Notes: generated by a model from the letters alone, not told the origin. 64,000 nt of DNA from Clostridiales bacterium UBA1742 (GCA_002314935.1 DCHW01000049.1:1-64000), one strand, 5' to 3'; positions 9,002 through 19,487 are shown, counted from the first letter of the stretch. Made by a program: numbers and translations.

Positions 9002-11624
9002 ATGGAAAAACTTTTAGTTATTGATGGAAATAGTATAATTAATAGAGCTTTTTATGGAATTATGGGTAGCAAAATGCTAATGACAGCAGATGGAACATAT
9101 ACAAATGCAGTATATGGTTTTTTAGCTATATTATTTAAAGAACTCGAAGATATAAAACCTGAGTATTTGGCTATTGCTTTTGATTTAAAAGCTCCTACTA
9201 AAAGGCATCAGTTATATTCGGAATATAAAGCAAATAGACATGGAATGCCAGATGAACTTGCATCTCAAATGCCAATTTTAAAAAATGTTTTAAAAGCAAT
9301 GAATATTAAAATAATAGAAAAAGAAGGATATGAGGCTGATGATATTTTAGGAACTCTTGCTAATTTAGGTAAAGAAAATGATTTAGAAGTTTTTTTATTA
9401 ACTGGAGATAGAGATAGCTTTCAACTTATTGATAAAAATGTTAAAGTTAGAATTCCTAGAACTAAAAATGGAAAAACAGAAACAGAAGATTATACAATAG
9501 AAAAAATAAATGAAGAATATGGGTTAAATCCAATTGATTTAATTGAGGTAAAAGGATTAATGGGAGATAATTCAGATAATATTCCTGGAGTACCTGGAGT
9601 AGGAGAAAAAACTGCATTATCGTTAATTAGACAATTTAAAACTATTGATAATGTATATAAAAATATTGATTTACAAAAAGGAAAACTTCGCGAAAAATTA
9701 GAAAGCAATAAAGAATTAGCATATCTCTCTAAGACATTAGGAACAATTAATATAGAAGCACCTATAGATAGAAATTTAGAAGATGTAAAAATTAAAGAGT
9801 GGGACAAAACTAAAGTTCTAGAAATATTTAAGGAATTAAGATTTAATAGATTTATAGAAAGATTTAATTTAGAAACAGATATAGAAGAAAATAACGATGC
9901 AACTGATGATATTAATTTTGAAGTTGAAGTAAAAAAAGAGCTACCTGAAACAATTAAAGATGAAATTAAAGCTACTAAAAAGATGTTTTATTATTTAGAT
10001 AAATATATATATATTTTTTCAGAAAAAATGAATAAAGTATATGTTATTGAAGATATGAATAATATAAAAGAATTACTAGAAAATGATGATGTTTTAAAGA
10101 TTGGATTTAAACAAAAGGAAGATTATATTTGTTTTAAAAATGAAAATATTATTCCTAAAAATTTAATGTTTGATGTTGAAATTGCAGGATATATTTTAAA
10201 TTCTTCAATTAGCAAATATACTTTAGAGTATCTGTCAAATGAATATTTACATGTTAATTTAGATAATTATATTAAAGCTGATAAACAAAATTTACAAATG
10301 AATTTATTTGAAGAAAACATACAAAACAATGAAGAAATTGGAATATATGCATATATTATAAATAAATTATATTATGTACTTAAAGAAAAAATGGAAGAAA
10401 TAAATCAATATTCTTTATTTACAGATATTGAAATGCCATTATCAGAAGTGTTAGCAGATATGCAATATACAGGAATGTATGTTGATAAGCAAGAATTAAT
10501 AGATTATGGTGTAGAATTAAAAGAACAAATAGAAATCCTTACCAAAGAGATATATGAATTAACTGGAGAAGAATTTAATATTAATTCAACTAAACAATTA
10601 GGAGAAGTTTTATTTGAAAAAATGAAACTGACAGTAATTAAAAAGACAAAAACAGGATATTCAACAGATAGTGATGTTCTAGAAAAATTAAAACCAGAAC
10701 ATCCTGTTATAGAAAAACTATTAGAATATAGACAATTGGTTAAATTAAATTCAACATATGTAGAAGGAATGATACCATTTATAAAAGAGGATCGGAAGAA
10801 TACATTCGCGTTTTCATCAAACTGTAACTACTACTGGAAGAATTAGTAGTACAGAGCCAAATTTACAAAATATACCTACAAGAATTGAGCTAGGTAAAAA
10901 ATTAAGAAAGGTTTTTAAACCTGCAGATGGTTATTTATATGTTGATGCAGATTATTCTCAAATAGAACTTAGAATATTAGCACATATTTCTAAAGACAAT
11001 AATATGATCGAAGCATTTAAAAATGATGAAGATATTCATAGACAAGCCGCTTCTAGAGTGTTTAATATTCCATATGATGAAGTAAAACCAGAGGATCGTT
11101 CTAGAGCTAAAGCTGTAAATTTTGGAATTGTATATGGAATAAGTGAATTTGGATTAGCAGGTCAAATTGGAACAACAAGAAAAATGGCAAAGGAATATAT
11201 TGAACAATATTTGGAAAAATATGATGGAATAAAAAAATTTATGACAGATATTGTTGAAGAAACAAATAAAAATGGTTATGTAGAAACTTTGTATAAAAGA
11301 AGAAGATATGTACCAGAATTACAATCAAAAAATTATATGGTAAGACAATTTGGTGCAAGAGTTGCAATGAATACTCCAATACAGGGAACTGCTGCTGATA
11401 TTATGAAAATTGCAATGATTAATGTATATAGAGAATTACAAAAGAATAATTTAAAATCTAAATTGGTTTTACAAGTTCATGATGAACTATTAATTGAAAC
11501 TAAAGAAGATGAAAAAGAAAAAGTTGAAGAAATATTAAAAAATGGTATGCAAAATGCTGCTCAGTTGGCTGTGCCTTTAAAAATTGAAATAGAAACAGGG
11601 AAAAACTGGTATGAGGCCAAATAA
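9002..11624 (+). CDS. polA: DNA polymerase I (CGG-recoded)
   Basis: Pol I fills gaps and removes RNA primers. The recoded product is ~873 residues: 5' nuclease domain (1-290, with LLTGDRDSFQL and GDNSDNIPGVPGVGEKTA), an exonuclease-like domain (~310-480) without recognisable DxE metal residues, so probably no proofreading, and the polymerase domain (~490-873) with motif A (DADYSQIELRILAH), motif B region (RAKAVNFGIVYG) and motif C (VHDELL). Codon 598 is CGG (10793-10795); the zero frame ends 16 codons later, within the polymerase domain. Skipping the C gives EDGRIHSRFHQTVTTTGRIS, a highly conserved stretch. An essential-type gene cannot plausibly be a simple pseudogene. Confidence 0.93.
10793..10795 (+). 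other. CGG recoding site 3 (polA)
   Basis: Zero frame GAG GAT CGG AAG; skipping C gives GAG GAT GGA AGA ATA CAT, restoring the conserved polymerase sequence. Context CGGA. No slippery heptamer, nearby stop codon or obvious stimulatory structure is apparent. Confidence 0.85.
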
Positions 11625-11648
11625 CCCTTTTAAAAAAGGAGTAATAAT

Positions 11649-12197
11649 TTGAAGAAAATTAAAAGATTAATAATTTTATTTATTATTGTATGTTTATTCT
11701 TATATTTTTATAAAAACATAAATATTATTGAAAAATTTATAAAATTTATTTATCCAATAAAATATTTGGAAAGCGTTGAAAAATACAGCAAAGAATTTGA
11801 AATAGATGAATTTTTAATTTATAGTATAATAAAAGTAGAAAGTAATTTTGATTCAAAAGTTAAATCTAAAAGTGGAGCTATTGGATTAATGCAAATAATG
11901 GAACAAACTGCTAAAGAAATAGATAATAGTGTAACTGAAGAAGAGTTATTTAATGAAGATACTAATATAAGAATTGGAGTTGAATATTTTTCAAAGTTAT
12001 TAATACATTATAATAACAATTTAAATTTAGCTATAATAGCATATAATGCTGGAATGGGAAATGTTGATAAATGGATAGAAAATGGAATAATAAAAGAAGA
12101 TGGAAGTGATATTGAAAATGTTCCATTTAAAGAAACAAATAATTATGTAAGAAAAATTTTACGAGATTATAAAATATATCAAAAAATATATTTGTAA
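11649..12197 (+). CDS. membrane-anchored lytic transglycosylase (SLT domain)
   Basis: The product should cleave peptidoglycan glycan strands to 1,6-anhydromuramic ends. A single N-terminal membrane anchor (residues ~7-25) is followed by a transglycosylase domain with the catalytic glutamate in IIKVESNFD (~62), the GAIGLMQIM motif and the AYNAGMGNVDKW signature. At 182 residues it is short, like other Firmicute SLT proteins next to housekeeping genes. The start codon is TTG 11649, preceded by AAAAGGAGTAA. It follows polA by 24 bases and is probably cotranscribed. Confidence 0.88.
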   Translation: MKKIKRLIILFIIVCLFLYFYKNINIIEKFIKFIYPIKYLESVEKYSKEFEIDEFLIYSIIKVESNFDSKVKSKSGAIGLMQIMEQTAKEIDNSVTEEELFNEDTNIRIGVEYFSKLLIHYNNNLNLAIIAYNAGMGNVDKWIENGIIKEDGSDIENVPFKETNNYVRKILRDYKIYQKIYL

Positions 12198-12244
12198 TAT
12201 ATATAATTTTATTATAAAATACTAAATAAAGGAGTTGATTTTAA

Positions 12245-13249
12245 ATGGCAATTTTATTACCAGGAGGAGCAGGATACATAGGTAGCCACACTGCTGTAGA
12301 GTTATTAAATGATAACAAAGAAATAGTAATAATTGATAACTTTTCAAATAGCAATCCTAGTGTATTAGATAAAATAAAAAAAATTACAGGAAAAGATTTT
12401 AAATTTTATGAAATTGATTATACAAATAGAGAAGAATTAGAAAAGGTTTTTAAAGAAAATAAAATAGATTCTGTAATGAATTTTGCAGGATATAAGGCAG
12501 TTGGTGAATCCGTACAAAAGCCAATAGAATATTATTATAATAATGTTTGTGGAGCTTTAATATTATTAGATGTTATGAGAAAATATGGATGTAAAAAATT
12601 TATATTTAGTTCATCAGCAACAGTATATGGAAATCCTGAGATAATTCCAATTACAGAAGATTGCAAAGTTGGTGGTACTACAAATCCATATGGTACAACC
12701 AAATTATACATTGAACAAATATTAAAAGATTTATATACTTCAGATAATGAATGGTCTATAGGAATTCTTAGATATTTTAATCCAGTTGGTTCTCATGAAA
12801 GTGGACTTATTGGTGAAGAACCACAGGGAATTCCAAATAATTTAATGCCATATATTGTAAGAGTTGCAAATAAGCAATTGGAAGAACTTTCAGTATTTGG
12901 AAATGATTATGATACACCAGATGGAACTGGAGTTAGAGATTATATTCATATAGTAGATTTAGCAAAAGGCCATTTAAAAATGCTTGAGAAATTAAATAAT
13001 GAGAATAATGGCTTATTTATATATAACTTAGGAACAGGAACTGGATATAGTGTATTAGATATGATAAATGCTTTTGAAAAATCTACAGGTGAAACTGTTA
13101 AATATAAAATAGCACCAAGAAGACCAGGTGATATTGCAACATGTTATGCAGATCCAACTAAAGCCAAAAATGAACTTAACTGGAAAGCAGAAAAAGGAAT
13201 CGAAGATATGTGCAAAGACAGCTGGAACTATATAGTAAAAAACAAATAA
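12245..13249 (+). CDS. galE: UDP-glucose 4-epimerase GalE
   Basis: An extended short-chain dehydrogenase that interconverts UDP-glucose and UDP-galactose with bound NAD. The 334 residues begin with the glycine-rich nucleotide site (GGAGYIGSHTAVEL), then NFAGYKAVGES, the catalytic SSSATVYG serine/threonine and YGTTKLYIE (YxxxK), and the substrate-binding NLMPYI and RDYIHIVDLA segments. Length is normal. AAAGGAG precedes ATG 12245. It may supply sugar donors for the glycosyltransferases upstream; that link is inference. The C-terminus runs into a terminator shared with the convergent pncB. Confidence 0.95.
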   Translation: MAILLPGGAGYIGSHTAVELLNDNKEIVIIDNFSNSNPSVLDKIKKITGKDFKFYEIDYTNREELEKVFKENKIDSVMNFAGYKAVGESVQKPIEYYYNNVCGALILLDVMRKYGCKKFIFSSSATVYGNPEIIPITEDCKVGGTTNPYGTTKLYIEQILKDLYTSDNEWSIGILRYFNPVGSHESGLIGEEPQGIPNNLMPYIVRVANKQLEELSVFGNDYDTPDGTGVRDYIHIVDLAKGHLKMLEKLNNENNGLFIYNLGTGTGYSVLDMINAFEKSTGETVKYKIAPRRPGDIATCYADPTKAKNELNWKAEKGIEDMCKDSWNYIVKNK

Positions 13250-13250
13250 A

Positions 13251-13283
13251 AACTCTGCCCATAAAATTGGGCAGAATTTTTAT
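13251..13283. terminator. bidirectional terminator between galE and pncB
   Basis: The stem TCTGCCC/GGGCAGA with A-rich and T-rich flanks lies between the two convergent genes and can serve both. Confidence 0.85.
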
Positions 13284-14716
13284 TTGTTTAAATCTTCTAA
13301 CATACTATTTTTTAAATTCCATAGTTTTTGTGATAAATCTACATAGTATTTATGAGGATTATTTAATCTTTTTACTTCATCCCACAAGGTGTCTAATTCT
13401 TTTTTTGCTTTATTTGCTATTTCTGTTAGAGTAGGGGAAGTGTATACTAATTTACCGTTTTCAAATATTTGATTATGCAAAGGTTTTACATAATAATCTA
13501 TTAATTCTTTTTTCTTCCAAGGACTAATTGGATCAAAGATAGTATATGAATCATTAGAAATTTCTTCATCGTGAAGAGCTATTAAATCTGCAATAGCTTT
13601 TCCAGTTTTATTATTATAAAATCTATAAAGTTTTTTAAAACCTGGATTTGTAATTTTTTCAACATTTTCAGAAACCTTGATTTTAGGAGTAATTACATTG
13701 TTTTCTTCTATTGCTGATAATTTATAAACACCACCAAATACAGGGTTGCTTTGGGCTGTAATTAAGTTTTCACCAACTCCAAATGAATCAAGTTTTGCAT
13801 CTTGTTCTAAAAGAGAAGTAATTAAAAATTCATCTAATGCATTAGTACCACATATTTTACAATCTGAATATCCTGCTTCATCAAGCATTTGTCTTGCTTT
13901 TTTAGAAAGGTAAGATAAATCACCACTATCAATTCTTATTGCTTTTGGTCTAAAATTTAAAGGAGCTAATACTTCGTTAAATACTTTTATTGCGTTCGGA
14001 ACCCCTGATTTTAAAACATTATATGTGTCTACTAATAGGGTACAATCGTCTGGATAGGTTGTTGCATATGCTTTAAAAGCTTCATATTCAGAATCAAAAC
14101 TTTGTATCCAACTATGGGCCATTGTTCCGCTTGTTGGCACATTATATTGCTGTGATGTATACATACAAGATGTACCTACACATCCACCAATTATTGCTGC
14201 TCTTGCACCAAAAACAGCTGCATCTATACTGTGAGCACGTCTTGCACCAAATTCCATTACAGGTCTTCCTTTAGCTGCTCGCACAATTCTACTTGATTTT
14301 GTTGCAATTAATGATTGATGATTAATTAATAATAAAAGCATTGTTTCTAAAATTTGAGCTTGAATTATAGGAGCTTTTACAGTAATTAAAGGTTCGTATG
14401 GAAAAACAACAGTCCCTTCTTGAACTGACCAAATATCTCCAGTAAATTCAAAATTTCTTAAATAATCTAAAAATTGTTCAGAAAATTTATTTTGTTTTTT
14501 TAAATATTCGATATCATCTTCTGTAAATTTTAAATTTAATATATAGTCAATAATCTGTTCTAATCCTGCAAAAATAACGTATCCACCATTATCTGGTATT
14601 TTTCTAAAAAAAACATCAAAGTATACAATTTTATTATCCATATTATGTGCTAAATATCCATTTGCCATAGTAAATTCATAAAAATCTGAAACTAATTCTA
14701 ATTTTCTATTTTCCAT
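13280..14716 (-). CDS. pncB: nicotinate phosphoribosyltransferase
   Basis: This enzyme forms nicotinate mononucleotide from nicotinate and PRPP in NAD salvage. The 478-residue protein starts LVSDFYEFTMANGYL, a family signature, and contains FGARRAHSIDAA, GTMAHSWIQSF (phosphorylated-histidine region) and the PRPP-site stretch AIRIDSGDLSYLSKK. Length fits the long bacterial type. It is transcribed opposite to its neighbours, sharing a terminator with galE and a promoter region (14717-14880) with yebC. AGGCCTCC on the plus strand just outside the start gives a GGAGG ribosome-binding site. Confidence 0.94.
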   Translation of the reverse strand: MENRKLELVSDFYEFTMANGYLAHNMDNKIVYFDVFFRKIPDNGGYVIFAGLEQIIDYILNLKFTEDDIEYLKKQNKFSEQFLDYLRNFEFTGDIWSVQEGTVVFPYEPLITVKAPIIQAQILETMLLLLINHQSLIATKSSRIVRAAKGRPVMEFGARRAHSIDAAVFGARAAIIGGCVGTSCMYTSQQYNVPTSGTMAHSWIQSFDSEYEAFKAYATTYPDDCTLLVDTYNVLKSGVPNAIKVFNEVLAPLNFRPKAIRIDSGDLSYLSKKARQMLDEAGYSDCKICGTNALDEFLITSLLEQDAKLDSFGVGENLITAQSNPVFGGVYKLSAIEENNVITPKIKVSENVEKITNPGFKKLYRFYNNKTGKAIADLIALHDEEISNDSYTIFDPISPWKKKELIDYYVKPLHNQIFENGKLVYTSPTLTEIANKAKKELDTLWDEVKRLNNPHKYYVDLSQKLWNLKNSMLEDLNK

Positions 14717-14879
14717 AATAGGCCTCCTTGTTTAGTTAAAATTTCTATTATTATATCATATATGTCAAATTGTATTAATGTATTTTAATAGTATAACAAT
14801 AAAAAATGAAAAGGTACTACACAAATGAAAAAAAATATGCTAAAATAGAAAAAGAGAAAAATATAAAGGAGTGAAATTT

Positions 14880-15605
14880 ATGTCTGGACATAGCAAATGG
14901 CACAACATTCAAGCTAAAAAAGGAAAAACAGATGCAGCAAGAGGAAAAATATTTACTAAATTAGGTAGAGAATTATTAATGGCTGTAAAACAGGGAGGTC
15001 CTGATCCGGCTGGAAATTCAAAATTAAAAGATGTAATTGCAAAATGTAAGGCAAATAATATGCCAAATGATACAATAAATAATGCAATAAAAAAAGCTGC
15101 TGGTGCAGGAAATAATGAAAGCTACGAAGAAATAACCTATGAAGGATACGGACCAAATGGAGTTGCAATTATTGTAAATGCTTCAACAGACAATAAAAAT
15201 AGAACAGCAGCAGATGTAAGACACGTATTTGATAAGTTTGGTGGCAATTTAGGAACAACTGGTTGTGTATCATATTTATTTGAAAAAAAGGGTGTAATTA
15301 TTATTGATAAAAATACTACAGATTTATCATCTGATGATTTAATGTTACTTTCAATTGATAATGGTGCAGAAGATTTTGAAGTTGATGAAGAATTTTATGA
15401 AATTAGCTGTAATCCATCTGATTTCTCAACACTAAGAGAAGAACTAGAAAAAAATAATTTAGAATTTGTAGAAGCAGAAGTAAAATTAATTCCAAGTACA
15501 TATGTTAATTTAGGAGAAAATGAAGCAAGAAGAATGGAATTAATATTAGAAAAACTTGATGAATTAGATGATGTTATAGATGTTTATCACAACTGGGAAG
15601 AATAA
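14880..15605 (+). CDS. yebC: YebC/PmpR family protein
   Basis: A 241-residue member of a universally conserved family that acts as a transcription regulator or, in recent work on TACO1 relatives, as a ribosome-associated factor easing difficult translation. The start at 14880 gives the family N-terminus MSGHSKWHNIQAKK and is preceded by AAAGGAG; an ATG three codons upstream overlaps that site. Further signatures are GPDPAGNSKL, YEGYGPNGVA and GGNLGTTGCVSYLF. Complete, with no CGG codon in frame. A translation-easing role would be noteworthy given the recoding seen here, but nothing in the sequence links them. Confidence 0.95.
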   Translation: MSGHSKWHNIQAKKGKTDAARGKIFTKLGRELLMAVKQGGPDPAGNSKLKDVIAKCKANNMPNDTINNAIKKAAGAGNNESYEEITYEGYGPNGVAIIVNASTDNKNRTAADVRHVFDKFGGNLGTTGCVSYLFEKKGVIIIDKNTTDLSSDDLMLLSIDNGAEDFEVDEEFYEISCNPSDFSTLREELEKNNLEFVEAEVKLIPSTYVNLGENEARRMELILEKLDELDDVIDVYHNWEE

Positions 15606-15626
15606 AATAATTTATTATAAAAAGAA

Positions 15627-15655
15627 AAACTGGATACCTTTGGTATCCAGTTTTA
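15627..15655. terminator. bidirectional terminator between yebC and tmcAL
   Basis: The stem AAAACTGGATACC/GGTATCCAGTTTT is strong and lies between two convergent genes. Confidence 0.88.
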
Positions 15656-16886
15656 CACTATTAATTTTTGTGTATAATCTAAACCTGCTTTAGAATTATT
15701 ATCATATGCAGTGGTATATACATCTGTTGCAAAGAAATCTTTTTCTAGCATAGCTTTAATATTTTTGTCATTGCATTTTTCCATATATCTTTTTACAGAG
15801 GTTATAATTTGCAATTTTTTATTTGAATGTGAAAGCCTTGAAAGTAAAATTTTTCCTCTTGCATTTACACCTAAAACTCTAATGTATGGAACAGTTTTAT
15901 ATGAATTAGTTATATCTTTTTTATTAAAATTTAGTAAAGCATATAATAAAATACGATTAATTCTTGAACGTGTATAACGTTTGGATTTTATAGAGGCAAT
16001 TAATTCTTCTAAAGTTGCGCTTGAATTTGCAGCTTCTTTAATTTTATTTTCTAAACCTTCTGAAACATCTGGAAGATTTGCAATTTCTTGAATTGTCATT
16101 TTTCTTAAAATATAAATAATTTGTTTTTCATATGAATTTAATCCATAAACAAATTGTCCATATTTAAATTTTTCTGACAAAGTATTTATTGTATCTTGAG
16201 GTAATAATTTATTTAATTTTTCTAATTTTCCACCTTTTAATAAAAATTGTCTAATTGCTGTTGCACTTGGATATTCAGAATTTAGTAATTTTGAATTGTA
16301 ATTTGAACCTACTCTTTTAATAGTTAATGGTTGAATTTTAGAATTATATTTTTTTAATGCTTTTAGATATTCAATTCCAAGAGTGTTGTTAGGTTCAGAC
16401 AATATATTAGCATATGTCCTAATATCATTTAAATACATTAAAAGAGCGTTTTCACGTGCTTTTGGATATGATACACCAGTTTGAAGTTCATGATTTAAAA
16501 GAGAAACAAATTCTTTTGGTTCAGAAACTAATATATTAGCAATTGATTCTAGCACTTTAATATCACCACATTCACTTCCAAAAGATAGTGTGGTTGGCAT
16601 ATTTAAACTATCTAGTATTTTAATAGCACCTTCAGCAAAATTTTCAGCACTCGAAATAGAATATATAGTTGGTAATTCTATAACTAAATCAAATCCACTT
16701 TTTAAAGCAATTTCAGCCTTTGACCATTTGTCTAAAAGTGATGGCTCGCCGTCTTTGGGTAAAGTTTCCTCCAATGATACATATAGTATAATTAGGGTCA
16801 ACAATTTTTTGAGATTCTTTTATATGATACAAATGACCATTGTGCAAAGGATTATATTCACTTATAATTGCTAGAATCTTATTCAT
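15653..16886 (-). CDS. tmcAL: tRNA(Met) cytidine acetate ligase TmcAL (CGG-recoded)
   Basis: TmcAL makes N4-acetylcytidine at the wobble base of elongator tRNA-Met from acetate and ATP. The recoded protein is ~410 residues, the usual length. The nucleotidyltransferase-like N-terminus is complete only from ATG 16886 (MNKILAIISEYNPLHNGH, HxGH motif), with AGGAG just upstream. Codon 46 is CGG (16749-16751 on the complement); skipping its C gives GGNFTQRGEPSLLDKWSKAE, the family signature, while the zero frame leaves it. The remainder (FGSECGD, SYPKARE, PNNTLGIEYLKAL, GSNYNS) is intact. Confidence 0.9.
16749..16751 (-). other. CGG recoding site 4 (tmcAL)
   Basis: On the minus strand the zero frame reads CAA AGA CGG CGA; skipping C gives CAA AGA GGC GAG CCA. 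Context CGGC, the only C-following example. Confidence 0.8.
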
Positions 16887-16976
16887 TAAATACTCCTAAA
16901 TATTGTAAAAAATTTTTTATACTGATATAATATCATAAACGAAAAAAATTTACAACATTTATGTAAAGGAGAAAGT

Positions 16977-17412
16977 ATGGATAAAGTAATAATTTATACA
17001 GATGGTGCATGCTCTCGGAAATCCAGGACCTGGAGGCTGGGGAACAATACTTATATATAATGATATAAAAAAAGAAATAAGTGGAGGATTACCAAACACA
17101 ACTAATAATGTTATGGAAATTACAGCAGTAATTGAAGGCTTAAAGACATTAAAAAGACCTTGTGAAGTAGAAGTATATAGCGATAGCAATTATGTAGTAA
17201 ATGCGTTTTTACAAGGCTGGATATTTAATTGGAGAAAAAATAATTGGAAAACTGCAAATAAAGAACCAGTAAAAAATAGAGAATTATGGGAAGAACTATA
17301 TTCATTAACAAAAACACATAATGTGAAATTTATAAAAGTTAAAGGACATAGTGATAATAAATTAAATAATAGGTGTGATGAATTAGCGAGAAATGCTGCA
17401 GCAAATCAATAA
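16977..17412 (+). CDS. rnhA: ribonuclease HI (CGG-recoded)
   Basis: RNase HI removes RNA from RNA-DNA hybrids. The recoded protein is 144 residues, normal length, beginning [13 protein letters not shown]. Codon 14 is CGG (17016-17018); skipping the C yields GNPGPGGWG, an almost invariant stretch. The catalytic carboxylates are visible: Asp in YTDGAC, Glu in NVMEITA, Asp in VYSDSNYV and Asp in NNRCDELAR. The frame downstream begins only after the first catalytic Asp, so no internal start could give an active enzyme. AAAGGAG precedes ATG 16977. Confidence 0.93.
17016..17018 (+). other. CGG recoding site 5 (rnhA)
   Basis: Zero frame TGC TCT CGG AAA; skipping C gives TGC TCT GGA AAT CCA GGA CCT, matching the RNase HI signature exactly. 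Context CGGA. Confidence 0.88.
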
Positions 17413-17529
17413 TGATATTACAAATTGATTACAATAATATGACATTTACATAACTTTATTGAAAGCAAAATGTTTTTGAAATATAATAACAATGTATACT
17501 AGAGAAAAAATATGGAGGAGTTATAGTAT

Positions 17530-18096
17530 ATGGAAACTTTTGCTGATTATATTTTGGGAGAAAAAGATTTTTCCAAAAAAGCAGAAATTGCATATTATTT
17601 ACAGAAGAAAAAAAATATATATTTTGATAATTCTGTTGTTTTTAAAGCGGGTATTGCAAAATGTTTTGTCGAATCAATGAACATTGACGTTGATTCAAAT
17701 TTAATTGTTACAGTAATGCTTTTATGTGGATGTAAAAAAATTAATAATTCACAGGATATTGACAAAATAAAAACATATGCGATAGAGGGGGCAAATTATT
17801 TAGAAAAATTTGGATTTTCAAAAAAATTTTGTAAAATTTGTGAACAGCAAAATAGATATAGTAATTCAACGCCTAGATTAAAAGAAAGCGATATTATTGA
17901 ATTAGCAGATCAATTTGGAGGAATGATGATAGATAGGCCTGAAAGAAGAGGATTTCCAATTGATGAAGCACTAGTCTTACTAGAATATAGAAACTTAAAA
18001 GGGTGTAATAATATATATTTACAAAAGTTTAAAGAATTTATAAATATAGAAAAAAATATTATTGCATCAGATTTAAAAAAGGAGATAGTGGCATAG
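17530..18096 (+). CDS. hypothetical protein (all-helical, possibly HD-related)
   Basis: A 188-residue soluble protein preceded by ATGGAGGAG. It is predicted mostly helical from its composition, with several cysteines (CGCKK, CKICEQQ) and a conserved-looking C-terminal part (RLKESDIIELADQFGGMMIDRPERRG with EALVLLEYR). The general arrangement recalls HD-superfamily hydrolases, but no complete HD metal motif is visible, so no function is assigned. It is followed, with an overlapping translation-coupled arrangement, by a 51-codon ORF, and then by the endonuclease Q-like gene. Confidence 0.7.
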   Translation: METFADYILGEKDFSKKAEIAYYLQKKKNIYFDNSVVFKAGIAKCFVESMNIDVDSNLIVTVMLLCGCKKINNSQDIDKIKTYAIEGANYLEKFGFSKKFCKICEQQNRYSNSTPRLKESDIIELADQFGGMMIDRPERRGFPIDEALVLLEYRNLKGCNNIYLQKFKEFINIEKNIIASDLKKEIVA

Positions 18097-18098
18097 AT

Positions 18099-18254
18099 AT
18101 GGTAGAAAGTTTTTTTGATTCACTTTCTGTACTTGCAAAGCAAGCTAATACAGATAATACAAGCGTTTATATAAATAATGTTGATGTTTTAATTTCAAGA
18201 ACTGTAGATAAAATACAGAAAACTAATGAAAAAAATATAGAGGAAAGAGGGTAG
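18099..18254 (+). CDS. small hypothetical protein, 51 residues
   Basis: ATG 18099 lies two bases past the stop of the preceding gene, behind GGAGATAG (18081-18088). The product (MVESFFDSLSVLAKQA...) is charged and soluble with no membrane helix. The tight spacing and codon usage suggest a true small gene in an operon with its neighbours. A short GTAGGAC/GTCCTAC palindrome at its 3' end (18251-18266) could act as a weak processing or termination hairpin. Function unknown. Confidence 0.6.
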   Translation: MVESFFDSLSVLAKQANTDNTSVYINNVDVLISRTVDKIQKTNEKNIEERG

Positions 18255-18294
18255 GACAAGTCCTACCTTAATTTTTAAGATTGGAGAATATAAA

Positions 18295-19487
18295 ATGTAC
18301 GAAATTTTTGCAGATTTACATGTTCATATTGGAAGAACAGAAAATAATAAACCAATAAAAATTACAGCAGCAAAAAGTCTTAATTTTGCAAATATTGCAA
18401 AAGAATGTAAAGAAAGAAAAGGAATAAGTGTTGTAGGAATTATAGATTGCGCTTCTCCTTATGTTATTGAAGATATAGAAAATTTTTTAAAAACAGGAGA
18501 TGCTTATGAAATTGAAGATGGAGGAATAATATATAAGGATAAAATATGTATTATTTTAGGGAGCGAAATAGAAACATCTGAAATAAATGATAATGGAAAA
18601 ACAGGTAGTGCACATAATTTATGTTATTTTCCAAAATTGAAGGATATTAAAGCATTTTCAAAAGAAATGCAAAAATATATAAAAAATATTACATTAAGTT
18701 CGCAAAGAGCATGTATTTCTGCATATGAATTAGTAGATATTGTTGAAAAGTATAATGGAGTTTTAATTCCTGCTCATTGCTTTACTCCACATAAGAGTTT
18801 CTATGGAAATTGCACTGATAGATTAGAAAAAATTTTTAAGGAAAAATATAATAAAATTTTTGCAATAGAATTAGGACTAAGTTCTGATACTTTTTTGGCA
18901 GATACGATTTCGGAACTTGAAGGAAAGACATTTATAACTAATTCTGATGCACATTCATTACCCAAAATTGCAAGAGAATATAATAAAATTTTAGTAAACG
19001 ACATTAGCTATAAAGAATTAATGATGGCATTAAAAAACCAAGAAAATAGAAAAGTTATAAAAAATTATGGGTTAGATCCAAAATTACGGTAAATATCATA
19101 GAACATTTTGTGAAGTTTGTGGAAAAACAATTGAAGGAGAACCTCCTGTTTTTAAATGTAATTCATGTGAAAGTAAAAATATAACTATGGGAGTTTATGA
19201 CAGAATAGAGGTTATAAAAGATAAACCTGTAACTAAAAGTCCTAAAACAAGACCAGAATATATTTATCAAATTCCACTAACTTTTATACCTGGATTAGGA
19301 AGTAAAACAATAGATAAACTTTTAAATCATTTTGGTACAGAAATGGATATATTGCATAAGGTTTCTAAAGATGATATAGAAGCGGTAATTGGTAATAAAG
19401 CTGCTGAAAATATTATAAAAGCCAGAACTGGAAGTGTAAAAATACAAGAAGGTGGCGGACGGAGTATATGGTCAAATAAAAGTTTAA
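18295..19487 (+). CDS. endonuclease Q-like PHP-domain protein (two CGG recoding sites)
   Basis: A member of the family often named TIGR00375, homologous to endonuclease Q, which cuts DNA 5' of deaminated or abasic bases. It has an N-terminal PHP domain (DLHVHIG; HCFTPHKS; TNSDAHS), a zinc ribbon (CEVC and CNSC) and a C-terminal helix-hairpin-helix region (IPGLGSKTIDKLL). Two in-frame CGG codons interrupt it. The first (19087-19089) is followed immediately by a zero-frame TAA; skipping C gives DPKLGKYHRTFCEVCGK. The second (19460-19462) gives the terminal GGGGVYGQIKV. Corrected length ~396 residues, as expected. Confidence 0.85.
19087..19089 (+). other. CGG recoding site 6 (endonuclease Q-like)
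   Basis: Zero frame AAA TTA CGG TAA stops at once; skipping C gives TTA GGT AAA TAT CAT, joining the PHP domain to its zinc ribbon. Context CGGT. Confidence 0.82.
19460..19462 (+). other. CGG recoding site 7 (endonuclease Q-like, second site)
   Basis: Within the frame established by site 6, GGC GGA CGG AGT becomes GGC GGA GGA GTA TAT GGT, the glycine-rich C-terminus typical of the family. Context CGGA. Confidence 0.78.

Noticed and set aside
10793..10795. Classical programmed frameshifting with a slippery heptamer (dnaX-like) or a prfB-like stop-codon site
   Set aside because: No X XXY YYZ heptamer, shared stop codon or consistent internal Shine-Dalgarno sequence is present across the 11 sites; only the CGG is common.
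17016..17018. CGG simply reassigned to another single amino acid
   Set aside because: A reassigned triplet would keep the zero frame open. Here the zero frame closes within about 16 codons in most genes and leaves the conserved protein in all 11, so the frame itself must change.
6084..19487. Treating queH, polA, rnhA, tmcAL and the endonuclease Q-like gene as ordinary frameshift pseudogenes
   Set aside because: Every break is the same event at the same codon, both halves are always conserved and undamaged, and several genes are essential or nearly so. Random decay would give varied lesions.
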